Assembly: GCA_964347025.1 (NCBI GenBank)
Contig: CAYFWU010000033.1
Location: 1-5,027 of the forward strand
Reading direction: 5' to 3'
Length of the DNA stretch: 5,027 nucleotides
Source of the DNA: CS3-C152 sp964347025
Lineage (GTDB): Archaea > Aenigmatarchaeota > Aenigmatarchaeia > QMZP01 > QMZT01
Made by a program: the position numbers and the translations under genes. Shown here piece after piece: positions 1-4,735 of this stretch (positions within the stretch are counted from its first letter, which is position 1; each line of letters starts with the position of its first letter). The notes under the pieces were generated by a model. It did not search any database, had not been told where the DNA came from, and was given only the letters and a program-made list of their open reading frames with translations.

Positions 1-17
1 ATACTATATTTTAAGGG

Positions 18-52
18 TTTATAAAGCTTTCGTATAGTTGTCACTTATAAAT
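18..52 (-). promoter_or_regulatory. Two TATA-like boxes at the left edge, probably promoter of a gene beyond the window
   Basis: Two archaeal TATA-like elements lie downstream of the lipoprotein gene: TTTATAAA at 18-25 and, read on the minus strand, ATTTATAAG at 44-52. No gene on either strand starts within this window close enough to use them. A minus-strand gene just beyond position 1 is the simplest user. The core TTTATAAA is symmetric, so its direction cannot be read from sequence alone. The rest of 1-87 is AT-rich and holds nothing else recognisable. Confidence 0.35.
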
Positions 53-71
53 AGTTAATAATTAAAAATAA

Positions 72-80
72 AGGAAAAAG
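72..80 (-). terminator. T-rich stretch after the lipoprotein gene
   Basis: Ten bases past the lipoprotein stop the minus strand reads CTTTTTCCTT, a short T-run in the non-template strand followed by further T-rich sequence. Archaeal RNA polymerase commonly terminates at such T-tracts without a strong hairpin. No stable stem-loop is visible, so this is a weak call. Confidence 0.3.
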
Positions 81-87
81 AGGGTTT

Positions 88-300
88 TTATCCCTGCTGA
101 AGTAATTCGTTCTCAAGCTCTTCCAGGGTCATCTCCTCTATGTTTTGCTCCATTTCCTGCTCCAGCGTTTGCAATGCCTGATCCTCTGCCTGTTTCTGCG
201 TGAGCCCTCCTGTCGGCGGGCCTTCCGGTTGCTTAACACAGCCACTGATAGATACCGCTAATACCAAGGCGACCAATAATACCACTGCAATTAATTTCAT
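88..300 (-). CDS. Small acidic lipoprotein (70 residues), unrecognised family
   Basis: No known family is recognised. Residues 1-20 form a hydrophobic signal peptide (MKLIAVVLLVALVLAVSISG), followed by Cys21 in an I-S-G-C lipobox, so the mature protein should be lipid-anchored on the outer face of the membrane. A short Pro/Gly linker (about 24-33) leads into a Gln/Glu-rich segment (about 34-70). That segment has leucines at helix-like spacing and looks like one amphipathic or coiled-coil helix. The ATG at 300 follows the upstream gene's TGA by six bases. An SD sequence GGTGAT at 306-311 overlaps that stop, with five bases before the ATG, so the two genes are almost certainly co-transcribed and perhaps translationally coupled. 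It may be a surface partner of the cysteine-rich protein encoded just before it. That role is inference from position only. Confidence 0.8.
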   Translation of the reverse strand: MKLIAVVLLVALVLAVSISGCVKQPEGPPTGGLTQKQAEDQALQTLEQEMEQNIEEMTLEELENELLQQG

Positions 301-305
301 GGATC

Positions 306-311
306 ATCACC
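306..311 (-). promoter_or_regulatory. Ribosome binding site of the lipoprotein, overlapping the upstream stop
   Basis: On the minus strand GGTGAT sits five bases before the ATG at 300 and includes bases of the TGA stop (307-309) of the preceding gene. It matches the anti-SD sequence typical of archaeal 16S rRNA and supports both this start and translational coupling. Confidence 0.65.
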
Positions 312-1137
312 CACCTTGTGCGCTCCTGAATCTCCTGTACCATTGTGGTATCTTCCTGATGGCCTGAGGTCTTTTACCTGCAAGTTTGTCGTAGACCGTT
401 CCCAGCTTTTCGCATGACTCATCGTCAGCGTTCTGCTTGCAAACCTCCATCAGGTCCGCTCTGCAGTCTGCATCATCAAGATTGAATCTGCAGTACGCCA
501 GACGCAAAGCAATGCATCTCCTGTCTTCCGGATTGCTTTCGCAGAATGTCTTTATCTTGTCCCTGCAGCTCGTTCCTTCCTGCTCTGGATCGCATATTAT
601 GCTTCCTATCCCTTTCATTACTCCGAGACATCTTGCCGGGTGATCTTCGCAGTAATCGAAAACCCTTCTTGCCTTCTCCACTGCCTTCAACTTTCTGGGC
701 ACCTGTATTATGTAGGCGTTGTAGGTCACATCGTTGAGTGTGAGCGTACCTGCCCATACTTCCTTGTTACCCTTTGGATACGATTCAAGAGAGATTGAAC
801 CTACCTGGCTGTCGTTCAGGTATATGTTGGCTGAAGCCGTTCCGTTTCCTATTTCAATTTCTTTGAGCCTGTATTTATCCTCACCAAAATGCAGGACTCC
901 AACTTTAACAGTTTTCGTTTCATTCGCCAGCGAAACCTTCATTCCTGCAACACCCACTCGGATCAATTCGAAATCCATTGGGTCTGACTGAGAAATAGCT
1001 ATACCTGTACCAAACGCTCCCATCTTATGTATCCTAGCTCTTACAGGATTTTGTGCTCCAACCTGCTGTGCAATCACTGAAACCCCTGCAACTCCTATGA
1101 CGAGCAAAGCAATTACCAATGCCAATAACTTTTTCAT
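307..1137 (-). CDS. Secreted cysteine-repeat protein (276 residues), unrecognised family
   Basis: No named family is recognised. Residues 1-23 or so form a signal peptide (two Lys, a long hydrophobic core, possible cleavage after A-Q-Q or V-G-A). There is no lipobox and no second membrane span, so the product should be exported. Residues about 31-150 are rich in predicted beta strand, with N-glycosylation-type sequons (for example N72-E-T, N98-G-T). From 150 the protein becomes helical with ten cysteines at 163, 170, 182, 191, 199, 208, 216, 225, 233 and 242. The last eight follow an exact C-X8-C-X7 rule, giving four 17-residue repeats (182-249) after one looser C-X6-C copy. The C-terminus is basic (residues 254-271). 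Such even pairing suggests a disulfide-braced helical solenoid. The start is supported by AGGAGGT at 1144-1150, six bases from the ATG. It is first in an operon with the lipoprotein six bases downstream. Confidence 0.85.
   Translation of the reverse strand: MKKLLALVIALLVIGVAGVSVIAQQVGAQNPVRARIHKMGAFGTGIAISQSDPMDFELIRVGVAGMKVSLANETKTVKVGVLHFGEDKYRLKEIEIGNGTASANIYLNDSQVGSISLESYPKGNKEVWAGTLTLNDVTYNAYIIQVPRKLKAVEKARRVFDYCEDHPARCLGVMKGIGSIICDPEQEGTSCRDKIKTFCESNPEDRRCIALRLAYCRFNLDDADCRADLMEVCKQNADDESCEKLGTVYDKLAGKRPQAIRKIPQWYRRFRSAQGG
391..594 (-). repeat. Four tandem 17-residue C-X8-C-X7 protein repeats
   Basis: Within the secreted protein, residues 182-198, 199-215, 216-232 and 233-249 each start with Cys and have a second Cys exactly nine positions later. 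The first half of each unit is polar and acidic (CDPEQEGTSC, CESNPEDRRC, CRFNLDDADC, CKQNADDESC). The second half is a seven-residue helical stretch with hydrophobic positions. A fifth, degenerate copy (C-X6-C-X11) precedes them at about 595-651. The repeat is visible in protein but the DNA copies have diverged, so it is old and under selection for spacing. Confidence 0.8.
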
Positions 1138-1143
1138 TTCAAA

Positions 1144-1150
1144 ACCTCCT
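1144..1150 (-). promoter_or_regulatory. Strong ribosome binding site of the cysteine-repeat protein
   Basis: The minus strand reads AGGAGGT followed by six bases (TTTGAA) and ATG at 1137. This fixes the start codon and implies a transcript with a 5' leader. Confidence 0.75.
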
Positions 1151-1170
1151 TTTATATTTTGACTTCTCTA

Positions 1171-1183
1171 GTATATAATTTAA
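1171..1183 (-). promoter_or_regulatory. TATA-like promoter of the cysteine-repeat/lipoprotein operon
   Basis: The minus strand reads TTAAATTATATAC over these bases. A start site about 25 bases downstream would fall near 1150-1158, just ahead of or at the edge of the ribosome binding site, giving a very short leader. The heptamers at 1184-1224 lie immediately upstream. Confidence 0.5.
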
Positions 1184-1224
1184 TGTTTCAACTATTAGAA
1201 AATTCCGTGAAACAATCTGAAACA
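1184..1224. promoter_or_regulatory. Cluster of three TGAAACA heptamers, candidate operator
   Basis: TGAAACA occurs on the plus strand at 1208-1214 and 1218-1224, exactly ten bases (one helical turn) apart, and as its inverse TGTTTCA at 1184-1190. The direct copies extend to TGAAACAAT. The cluster lies directly upstream of the TATA-like box of the secreted-protein operon, where archaeal activators often bind. The outermost copy ends inside the last codons of the regulator gene. Function is inferred from position and symmetry. Confidence 0.4.
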
Positions 1225-1225
1225 A

Positions 1226-2077
1226 TTATTTCTTGAAAAAAAGACGATTGGTCCTTCCAACTCTTTCCTTCTCCACAAGACCTTTGCTTTCGAGGTTTTT
1301 CACCACCCTGGTCATCTTCGCACGCGAAAAACCGAATTCCTTCTCCAACTTCTTCTGCATGCAAACCCCTCTTTCTGAAAGCGCCTTCAACACCCTCCTC
1401 TCATCCTCTGAGAAACCTCTAAGGAACTCCTTCTTAACCTTCCCTCTGTAATGCATGATCAAATAACCTGCTATCACTATCACGACTAAACCCATTATTA
1501 TCAAAATCGCTAGGGAGTAATCGCTGTATATACTGTAAAACTTGAAAGACAGAGGAATATCTTCAGGATTGCTGAAACTCCACTTAATATAAATTCTTTC
1601 CCCATCCGTGAGGGTCTCGTAACCACCCGGATAAACAACGTCCCTGTAGATCGCAAAACCCGCCGGAAGAAAGGCTATCACATTCACGTTCTCAGAAGCA
1701 GGTGGCTGAAGGGTGGTGAAGAAACTGTAGATGTTGTCTTTCGCGAAAACAAGGTCCTTGGCTATGAAATTTATTTGGAGAGTTTCCGTGCCTTCAGGAA
1801 CAATAAACTTAACGTCATGTTCGCTCCCTGATTTCTCAAGCACGTAATCTATGTTTTTCCCATCACTCAATATCTTGAGATCTGATATGTCTCCGAGAAC
1901 CACGTAATTGAGCGTGCTCGCATTGAGCTCTTCTGTAAAGACCATCGACACCTCTTCGTTAACGTACCCATTCATGAGTATATCGAAGGTTATGTTGTAT
2001 TCAGAGATTTCGAGGGCCAAAGCATTCTGTGCTGTGAAAGCGAATACCAAGAACAAAGCTACAAAAGCGGATCTCAT
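1226..2077 (-). CDS. Membrane-anchored winged-helix transcriptional regulator with exported N-terminal domain
   Basis: The layout matches the archaeal class of predicted membrane-associated transcriptional regulators (COG2512-like). Residues 1-22 are a signal peptide ending in A-L-A-L-E. Residues about 23-185 form a beta-rich extracytoplasmic domain that begins with a strand pair typical of these sensors (E-Y-N-I-T-F-D-I). A single membrane span covers about 187-209, ended by a basic patch (HYRGKVKKEFLR). The cytoplasmic part (about 222-283) is a winged helix: helix S-E-D-E-R-R-V-L-K-A-L, recognition-type segment FSRAKMTRVVKNLESKGLVE and a wing with R-V-G-R-T-N-R. The wing resembles MarR-type and other archaeal wHTH domains. 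The protein probably senses an envelope signal and binds DNA while in the membrane. No SD is present. A TATA-like box centred 26 bases before the ATG indicates a leaderless message. Its target is unknown; the adjacent secreted-protein operon is the obvious candidate. Confidence 0.85.
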   Translation of the reverse strand: MRSAFVALFLVFAFTAQNALALEISEYNITFDILMNGYVNEEVSMVFTEELNASTLNYVVLGDISDLKILSDGKNIDYVLEKSGSEHDVKFIVPEGTETLQINFIAKDLVFAKDNIYSFFTTLQPPASENVNVIAFLPAGFAIYRDVVYPGGYETLTDGERIYIKWSFSNPEDIPLSFKFYSIYSDYSLAILIIMGLVVIVIAGYLIMHYRGKVKKEFLRGFSEDERRVLKALSERGVCMQKKLEKEFGFSRAKMTRVVKNLESKGLVEKERVGRTNRLFFKK

Positions 2078-2098
2078 ACTTTAAATTGCTACGCTAAA

Positions 2099-2107
2099 CT
2101 TAAATTT
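2099..2107 (-). promoter_or_regulatory. TATA-like box of the membrane regulator (leaderless start)
   Basis: The minus strand reads AAATTTAAG, centred on 2103, 26 bases upstream of the A of the ATG at 2077. This is the archaeal spacing for transcription starting at the start codon itself. No SD lies between. The box starts seven bases after the stop of the SpoIIM-like gene. Confidence 0.5.
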
Positions 2108-2113
2108 TTGATA

Positions 2114-2410
2114 TTAGACAAAGGCCTCCAAATAGGCAGAAATCAAGAGAACGAGTATTATTACAGGCCAAAAACGCACGAAAAGCCTGAAGGATTTTTT
2201 AATGTTGTCTTCCATTTTCCTGATATCGTTTCCCATTATATATTCTCTCGTTTTCTCTGCTATCATTAAACCCAGGGAAGCACAGACTATGTAAACAGGT
2301 ATTTCTACAAAAACGTGAGGGAAGAGGACATCAGAAAACAACACCAAGGCATTTCTGAACAGGCAGAGATAAAACCCCATGACAGACCCGATAACAAAAA
2401 TCCCGACCAC
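2114..2410 (-). CDS. SpoIIM/DUF95-family membrane protein, C-terminal 98 residues only
   Basis: This is the end of a gene whose start is lost in the assembly gap. The visible part has a hydrophobic segment at its beginning (V-V-G-I-F-V-I-G-S-V-M-G-F-Y-L), a central segment containing P-H-V-F-V-E-I-P-V-Y-I-V-C-A-S-L-G, a charged cytoplasmic-looking loop (EKTREYIMGNDIRKMEDN) and a final span ending ISAYLEAFV. The H-x(3)-E-x-P...G motif and the A-x-L-E-A-F ending are the hallmarks of the SpoIIM/DUF95 (COG1300) family. In archaea these are multi-span membrane proteins of about 170-200 residues and unknown function. Roughly 80-100 N-terminal residues should therefore be missing, which would need about 240-300 bases. 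The SpoIIM name comes from the Bacillus sporulation protein and does not imply sporulation here. The stop at 2114 is followed at once by the next gene's promoter. Confidence 0.7.
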   Translation of the reverse strand: MVGIFVIGSVMGFYLCLFRNALVLFSDVLFPHVFVEIPVYIVCASLGLMIAEKTREYIMGNDIRKMEDNIKKSFRLFVRFWPVIILVLLISAYLEAFV

Positions 2411-2510
2411 NNNNNNNNNNNNNNNNNNNNNNNNNNNNNNNNNNNNNNNNNNNNNNNNNNNNNNNNNNNNNNNNNNNNNNNNNNNNNNNNNNNNNNNNNN
2501 NNNNNNNNNN
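2411..2510. other. Assembly gap of exactly 100 N
   Basis: One hundred undetermined bases, the standard placeholder length for a scaffold gap of unknown size. The reading frame is open across it only if 100 is the true size. Left and right flanks encode unlike proteins: multi-span membrane on one side, soluble and charged on the other. Their base composition also differs (about 38% GC on the left against about 32% on the right in sampled lines). Any protein translated through the gap should be treated as unsupported. Confidence 0.95.
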
Positions 2511-3595
2511 CTTCTCATATCTTTCCATTCTTTGGAGGTATATAATTTATTTTTCAAACGACCTATTTTATTACGAACCTCATTAGTTTTCGACTTTAAA
2601 TCAGTGCTTTCCTCAACTCCTGACAAATTAATAAATTCTTCATACGGTTCATATCCTCTTTCGCCTAAAATATGATACTTGGAAATAATGGATATTAGTT
2701 TACTTTTCAATGTAGTTTCTTCGCTCCTATCCAAAAAAATCAAAGTGCTTGCAAGACCTTCTAGTATATCGATACCGTTATTAGTGAATGGACTTGCCCC
2801 TGCCATCCACCTCATGGTTTCTTCAATTTTACTGAAATTTTCTTTACCTACTGAGCTATAAATAGATGTTATAACTCTTTCCGCATAAGGATAACTTCCT
2901 TTACCCAGATACAAAATATTATCTTCATATCTGCCACGGAATTTCTTACCCCCTATTTCTACACCTTTTTTATGGAAAAATCTTTTGAGATCATTAACAT
3001 AATCCACCGTTTCATGAATTTCATCACTTTCTACCAATTCCAGAAGATTGACCAGTTTTTTATCAATCCTTTTTGAAAGTTTTCCCATCTCTCTTTCAAC
3101 AGTTTCAGAAACAATTATTTTAACCCTTTCAAATAACATATTTTTCCATTGACCATAACCATTTATTATTAGATTCAAAACAGTGGTGGCTGGTAACCAT
3201 TTTTCATCATCTATTATTTCATATTCTACTGTGCCATCATCCACCAACCCACTTATCCCATTCCTTCTCCCCTTACCATAGACAGCCTCGTCAGCTTCTA
3301 CGGGCATTAACATCATTTCCTTTTCTGAAGCATGCTGTACAGTTTTAATTATTTCCTCTGGACTCATTTTCAGAAAATAGAATTTTCTTCGATTGTTTTT
3401 CACCGGAAAACCCGATTTGTAATCCTTTTTTATCTCTGCAAAAACTTTATCTTCGAAGTAAATGAAACCGCCCAGAGTCACCATTTTATCACGGTACTCC
3501 CTTGTTTTGGAATAAGGATTAAAACCTGAGCCTAATTCCCCTACAGCTTCAGAAACAGAGACGTATCCTTCTATATGCGGAGCTCTTTTTCCCAT
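2511..3595 (-). CDS. Unrecognised AT-rich gene, N-terminal 361 residues, cut by the gap
   Basis: No family is recognised. The visible part has no signal peptide and no membrane span, so it is probably cytoplasmic. It is strongly charged and mixed alpha/beta. Residues about 1-60 contain a helix followed by strands (YVSVSEAVGEL then LGGFIYFEDKVFAEI), which could be a small DNA-binding-like fold, but this is weak. Residues 150-215 are a long charged helical region that may form a coiled coil. Residues 330-361 are again helical and lysine-rich. The gene is clearly richer in AT (about 23-37% GC in sampled 60-base lines) than eS6 or the secreted-protein gene (about 48-50%), which suggests recent acquisition or relaxed selection. 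The start at 3595 has no SD but has a TATA-like box about 25 bases upstream, so it is probably leaderless. Its stop codon lies in the gap, so its true length is unknown. Confidence 0.7.
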
Positions 3596-3600
3596 TAAAA

Positions 3601-3624
3601 TAATTAAAATAAAAAATTTAAAAA
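3601..3624 (-). terminator. T-rich terminator region after eS6
   Basis: Past the eS6 stop the minus strand carries runs of five and six T separated by AAA, then more T-rich sequence. This is the usual form of an archaeal termination site. It overlaps the promoter of the next gene, so eS6 transcripts may partly read through. No usable hairpin is present. Confidence 0.4.
3617..3624 (-). promoter_or_regulatory. TATA-like box of the AT-rich gene (leaderless start)
   Basis: The minus strand reads TTTTTAAA, centred about 25 bases before the ATG at 3595. Only A and T follow up to the ATG and there is no SD. The box sits in the 42-base space after the eS6 stop. Confidence 0.5.
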
Positions 3625-3637
3625 GAGTCTCTGTTCC

Positions 3638-4252
3638 TTACTTTTTCTTCCCTTCTTTTGCTTTTTCCTCAGGCTTCTTTTCCTCTTTCTTTTCCGGTTT
3701 TGATTCCTCTTTAGGCTTTTCCTCCGGCCTTTTTTCTTCCTTGGGTTTTTCCGGTTCTTTCTTCTCCTCTGCCTTTACTTCCTCTTTCTTTTCTTCCTTC
3801 GGAGCCTTTTCCTCCGGTTTCGCCTCAGGCTTTTTCTCTTCTTTCACTTCCTCTTTCTTTTCTTCCTTGGGCTTTTCCTCTTTTTTGCCGAAGATCTGTT
3901 CCAGCTTCTTTGTCCCGTATTTCAGGATCTTGGTGTTCACCTGAACGATATCCGGGGAGATCGTGTTTCCTCGGACTGATTTTCTTCTCCTTTCGCCCCT
4001 TGTCTTTGGGTGAAAACCCGGTCCTCCTGTCAGCAGAACCTTCTTCCTGATAACTCCCTGCATGTCCGGTCTCATTGGAAATCCCTGTTTGTCAGAACCT
4101 CCTGTGATCTGAAGCTCGTATCCTGACATTCCCAAGAAATCACCTTTCACCTTGTCTCCGATCTTTCTGTTAAGCAGACCAGATTCTTTCTGAGAAATCT
4201 CTTTCTGATATGTTTTCTTTGTCTTCGGGTCAGAAACCACTACCTTGAACAT
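3638..4252 (-). CDS. rps6e: Small ribosomal subunit protein eS6 with a long Lys/Glu tail
   Basis: The product is a structural protein of the 30S subunit, in the archaeal/eukaryotic S6e family. Residues 1-121 are the normal core: MFKVVVSDPKTKKTY at the start, the family signature I-T-G-G-S-D-K-Q-G-F-P-M at 49-60, and the basic segment GFHPKTRGERRRKSVRGNTIS at 79-99. Archaeal eS6 usually stops near 125 residues. Here an 82-residue tail (123-204) follows, made of 32 Lys, 31 Glu, 10 Pro and nine other residues. It is almost charge-neutral and certainly disordered. The tail has no equivalent in the standard family and differs from the Ser-rich phosphorylated tail of eukaryotic eS6. The start is fixed by GGAGGTGAT at 4256-4264. 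The gene has its own promoter, overlapping the stop of the gene upstream, and a possible leader hairpin. Identity is certain. The tail's role is unknown. Confidence 0.97.
   Translation of the reverse strand: MFKVVVSDPKTKKTYQKEISQKESGLLNRKIGDKVKGDFLGMSGYELQITGGSDKQGFPMRPDMQGVIRKKVLLTGGPGFHPKTRGERRRKSVRGNTISPDIVQVNTKILKYGTKKLEQIFGKKEEKPKEEKKEEVKEEKKPEAKPEEKAPKEEKKEEVKAEEKKEPEKPKEEKRPEEKPKEESKPEKKEEKKPEEKAKEGKKK
3641..3886 (-). repeat. Low-complexity Lys/Glu/Pro tail region of eS6
   Basis: The minus strand here is nearly all purine, interrupted mainly by Pro codons. It contains an exact 23-base direct repeat at 3777-3799 and 3846-3868, spaced 69 bases (23 codons) and encoding KEEKKEEVK in both places. 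This points to growth by slippage or unequal duplication. Confidence 0.75.
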
Positions 4253-4255
4253 CTC

Positions 4256-4264
4256 ATCACCTCC
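4256..4264 (-). promoter_or_regulatory. Strong ribosome binding site of eS6
   Basis: The minus strand reads GGAGGTGAT, fully complementary to the canonical 3' end of archaeal 16S rRNA. Three bases (GAG) separate it from the ATG at 4252. It settles the start codon. Confidence 0.85.
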
Positions 4265-4289
4265 TCAGTCAGGCTAACGCCCTTCCGAG
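4264..4289 (-). promoter_or_regulatory. Possible hairpin in the eS6 leader
   Basis: On the minus strand CTCGG (4285-4289) can pair with CTGAG (4264-4268), with one G-U pair. Inside it AGGGC and GCCT can form a second short stem with one bulged G around a GTTA loop. The outer arm touches the first base of the ribosome binding site, and the predicted transcript start lies at its 5' edge. The stem is short, so this is a weak structural call. Confidence 0.3.
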
Positions 4290-4312
4290 TTAACCTTTAA
4301 TTGGTAAGAAAG

Positions 4313-4320
4313 TATTTAAA
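4313..4320 (-). promoter_or_regulatory. TATA-like box of eS6
   Basis: The minus strand reads TTTAAATA, within a longer AT-only stretch, and overlaps the TAA stop (4316-4318) of the upstream gene. A start about 26 bases downstream falls near 4290, giving a leader of about 38 bases that contains the ribosome binding site. Confidence 0.5.
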
Positions 4321-4648
4321 TATATTTAGTTAGTTCTTTTCCAACATGAGGCAAATAATCAATGACTGGTCCCCAATCAACTAATTTCATGAGCTCTCTG
4401 TATTTTTCCTTGTCACCGTGCAAATCTCCGTTCTTTATTTTAAATATTTCATTACATCCATTTCCTGTGCAAGTAATTGTTATACTGGGGTCGCTCCTTT
4501 CTGTTTCCCCTAAAATTTCAGAGACATTGTCTGAGAAATCTATCCGTGCGATTAGCCTGCCATCTCTCCTCAATGAAATAGAACCCTGCTCTTGTTTGGT
4601 GTAGTTTATTAAAGCTGCCTTTATGGCTTCATCTTTTTCCTTACTCAT
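4316..4648 (-). CDS. Small cytoplasmic protein of unknown family (110 residues)
   Basis: The family is not recognised. There is no signal peptide or membrane span. Residues 1-19 form a charged helix (SKEKDEAIKAALINYTKQE). Residues 22-60 look like beta strands (G-S-I-S-L-R-R-D-G-R-L-I-A-R-I-D-F, then P-S-I-T-I-T-C). A compact C-T-G-N-G-C motif at 60-65 follows, the only two cysteines, which could hold a metal or form a disulfide. The C-terminal third is helical with W91 and a short Gly/Pro turn. GC content (about 38% in sampled lines) is below that of eS6. The start at 4648 has no SD. A GATAAAAA element centred 26 bases upstream suggests a leaderless message. The gene diverges from the DedA-like gene, and its stop overlaps the eS6 promoter. 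It could be a lineage-specific orphan. Confidence 0.65.
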   Translation of the reverse strand: MSKEKDEAIKAALINYTKQEQGSISLRRDGRLIARIDFSDNVSEILGETERSDPSITITCTGNGCNEIFKIKNGDLHGDKEKYRELMKLVDWGPVIDYLPHVGKELTKYI

Positions 4649-4670
4649 ACATTTACATTTAAAACAAAAC

Positions 4671-4678
4671 TTTTTATC
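4671..4678 (-). promoter_or_regulatory. TATA-like box of the 110-residue protein
   Basis: The minus strand reads GATAAAAA, centred about 26 bases before the ATG at 4648. No SD lies in between. The 87-base space 4649-4735 is shared with the divergent DedA-like gene. Confidence 0.35.
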
Positions 4679-4695
4679 TCTTTCATTACGCTTCT

Positions 4696-4705
4696 TTTAA
4701 TATAA
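4696..4705 (+). promoter_or_regulatory. TATA-like box of the DedA-family gene
   Basis: TTTAATATAA would place the transcript start near 4727, leaving a leader of under ten bases. Neighbouring AT-rich sequence offers other registers. No SD precedes the ATG at 4736. Confidence 0.4.
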
Positions 4706-4735
4706 TTTTATTAACTTATACCCCCAATTAACGTT

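Noticed and set aside
437..991. Plus-strand and shifted minus-strand open frames across the cysteine-repeat gene
   Set aside because: They have no ribosome binding site or plausible protein character, and they overlap a gene with signal peptide, SD and regular cysteine repeat.
1219..1231. 13-base sequence GAAACAATTATTT also found at 3108-3120
   Set aside because: One copy spans a stop codon and the other lies inside a coding region of AT-rich sequence. A single match of this length and composition is likely chance.
2114..3595. A single 493-residue protein with a soluble N-terminal part and a membrane C-terminal part
   Set aside because: Continuity depends on the gap being exactly 100 bases. 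The two ends look like different families, so they are annotated as two partial genes.
3625..3634. AGAGACTCT followed by T-run as an intrinsic hairpin terminator after eS6
   Set aside because: The palindrome leaves too few bases for a loop if fully paired. The T-run alone is the likelier signal.
3741..3944. Plus-strand open frame rich in Ser and Phe, opposite the eS6 tail
   Set aside because: It is the antisense image of Lys/Glu codons (CTT/TTC/TCC runs), has no start signals and falls inside a certain gene.
4362..4604. Plus-strand 80-codon open frame opposite the 110-residue gene
   Set aside because: The antisense frame has no upstream signals. The minus-strand frame has a better promoter and more protein-like composition.
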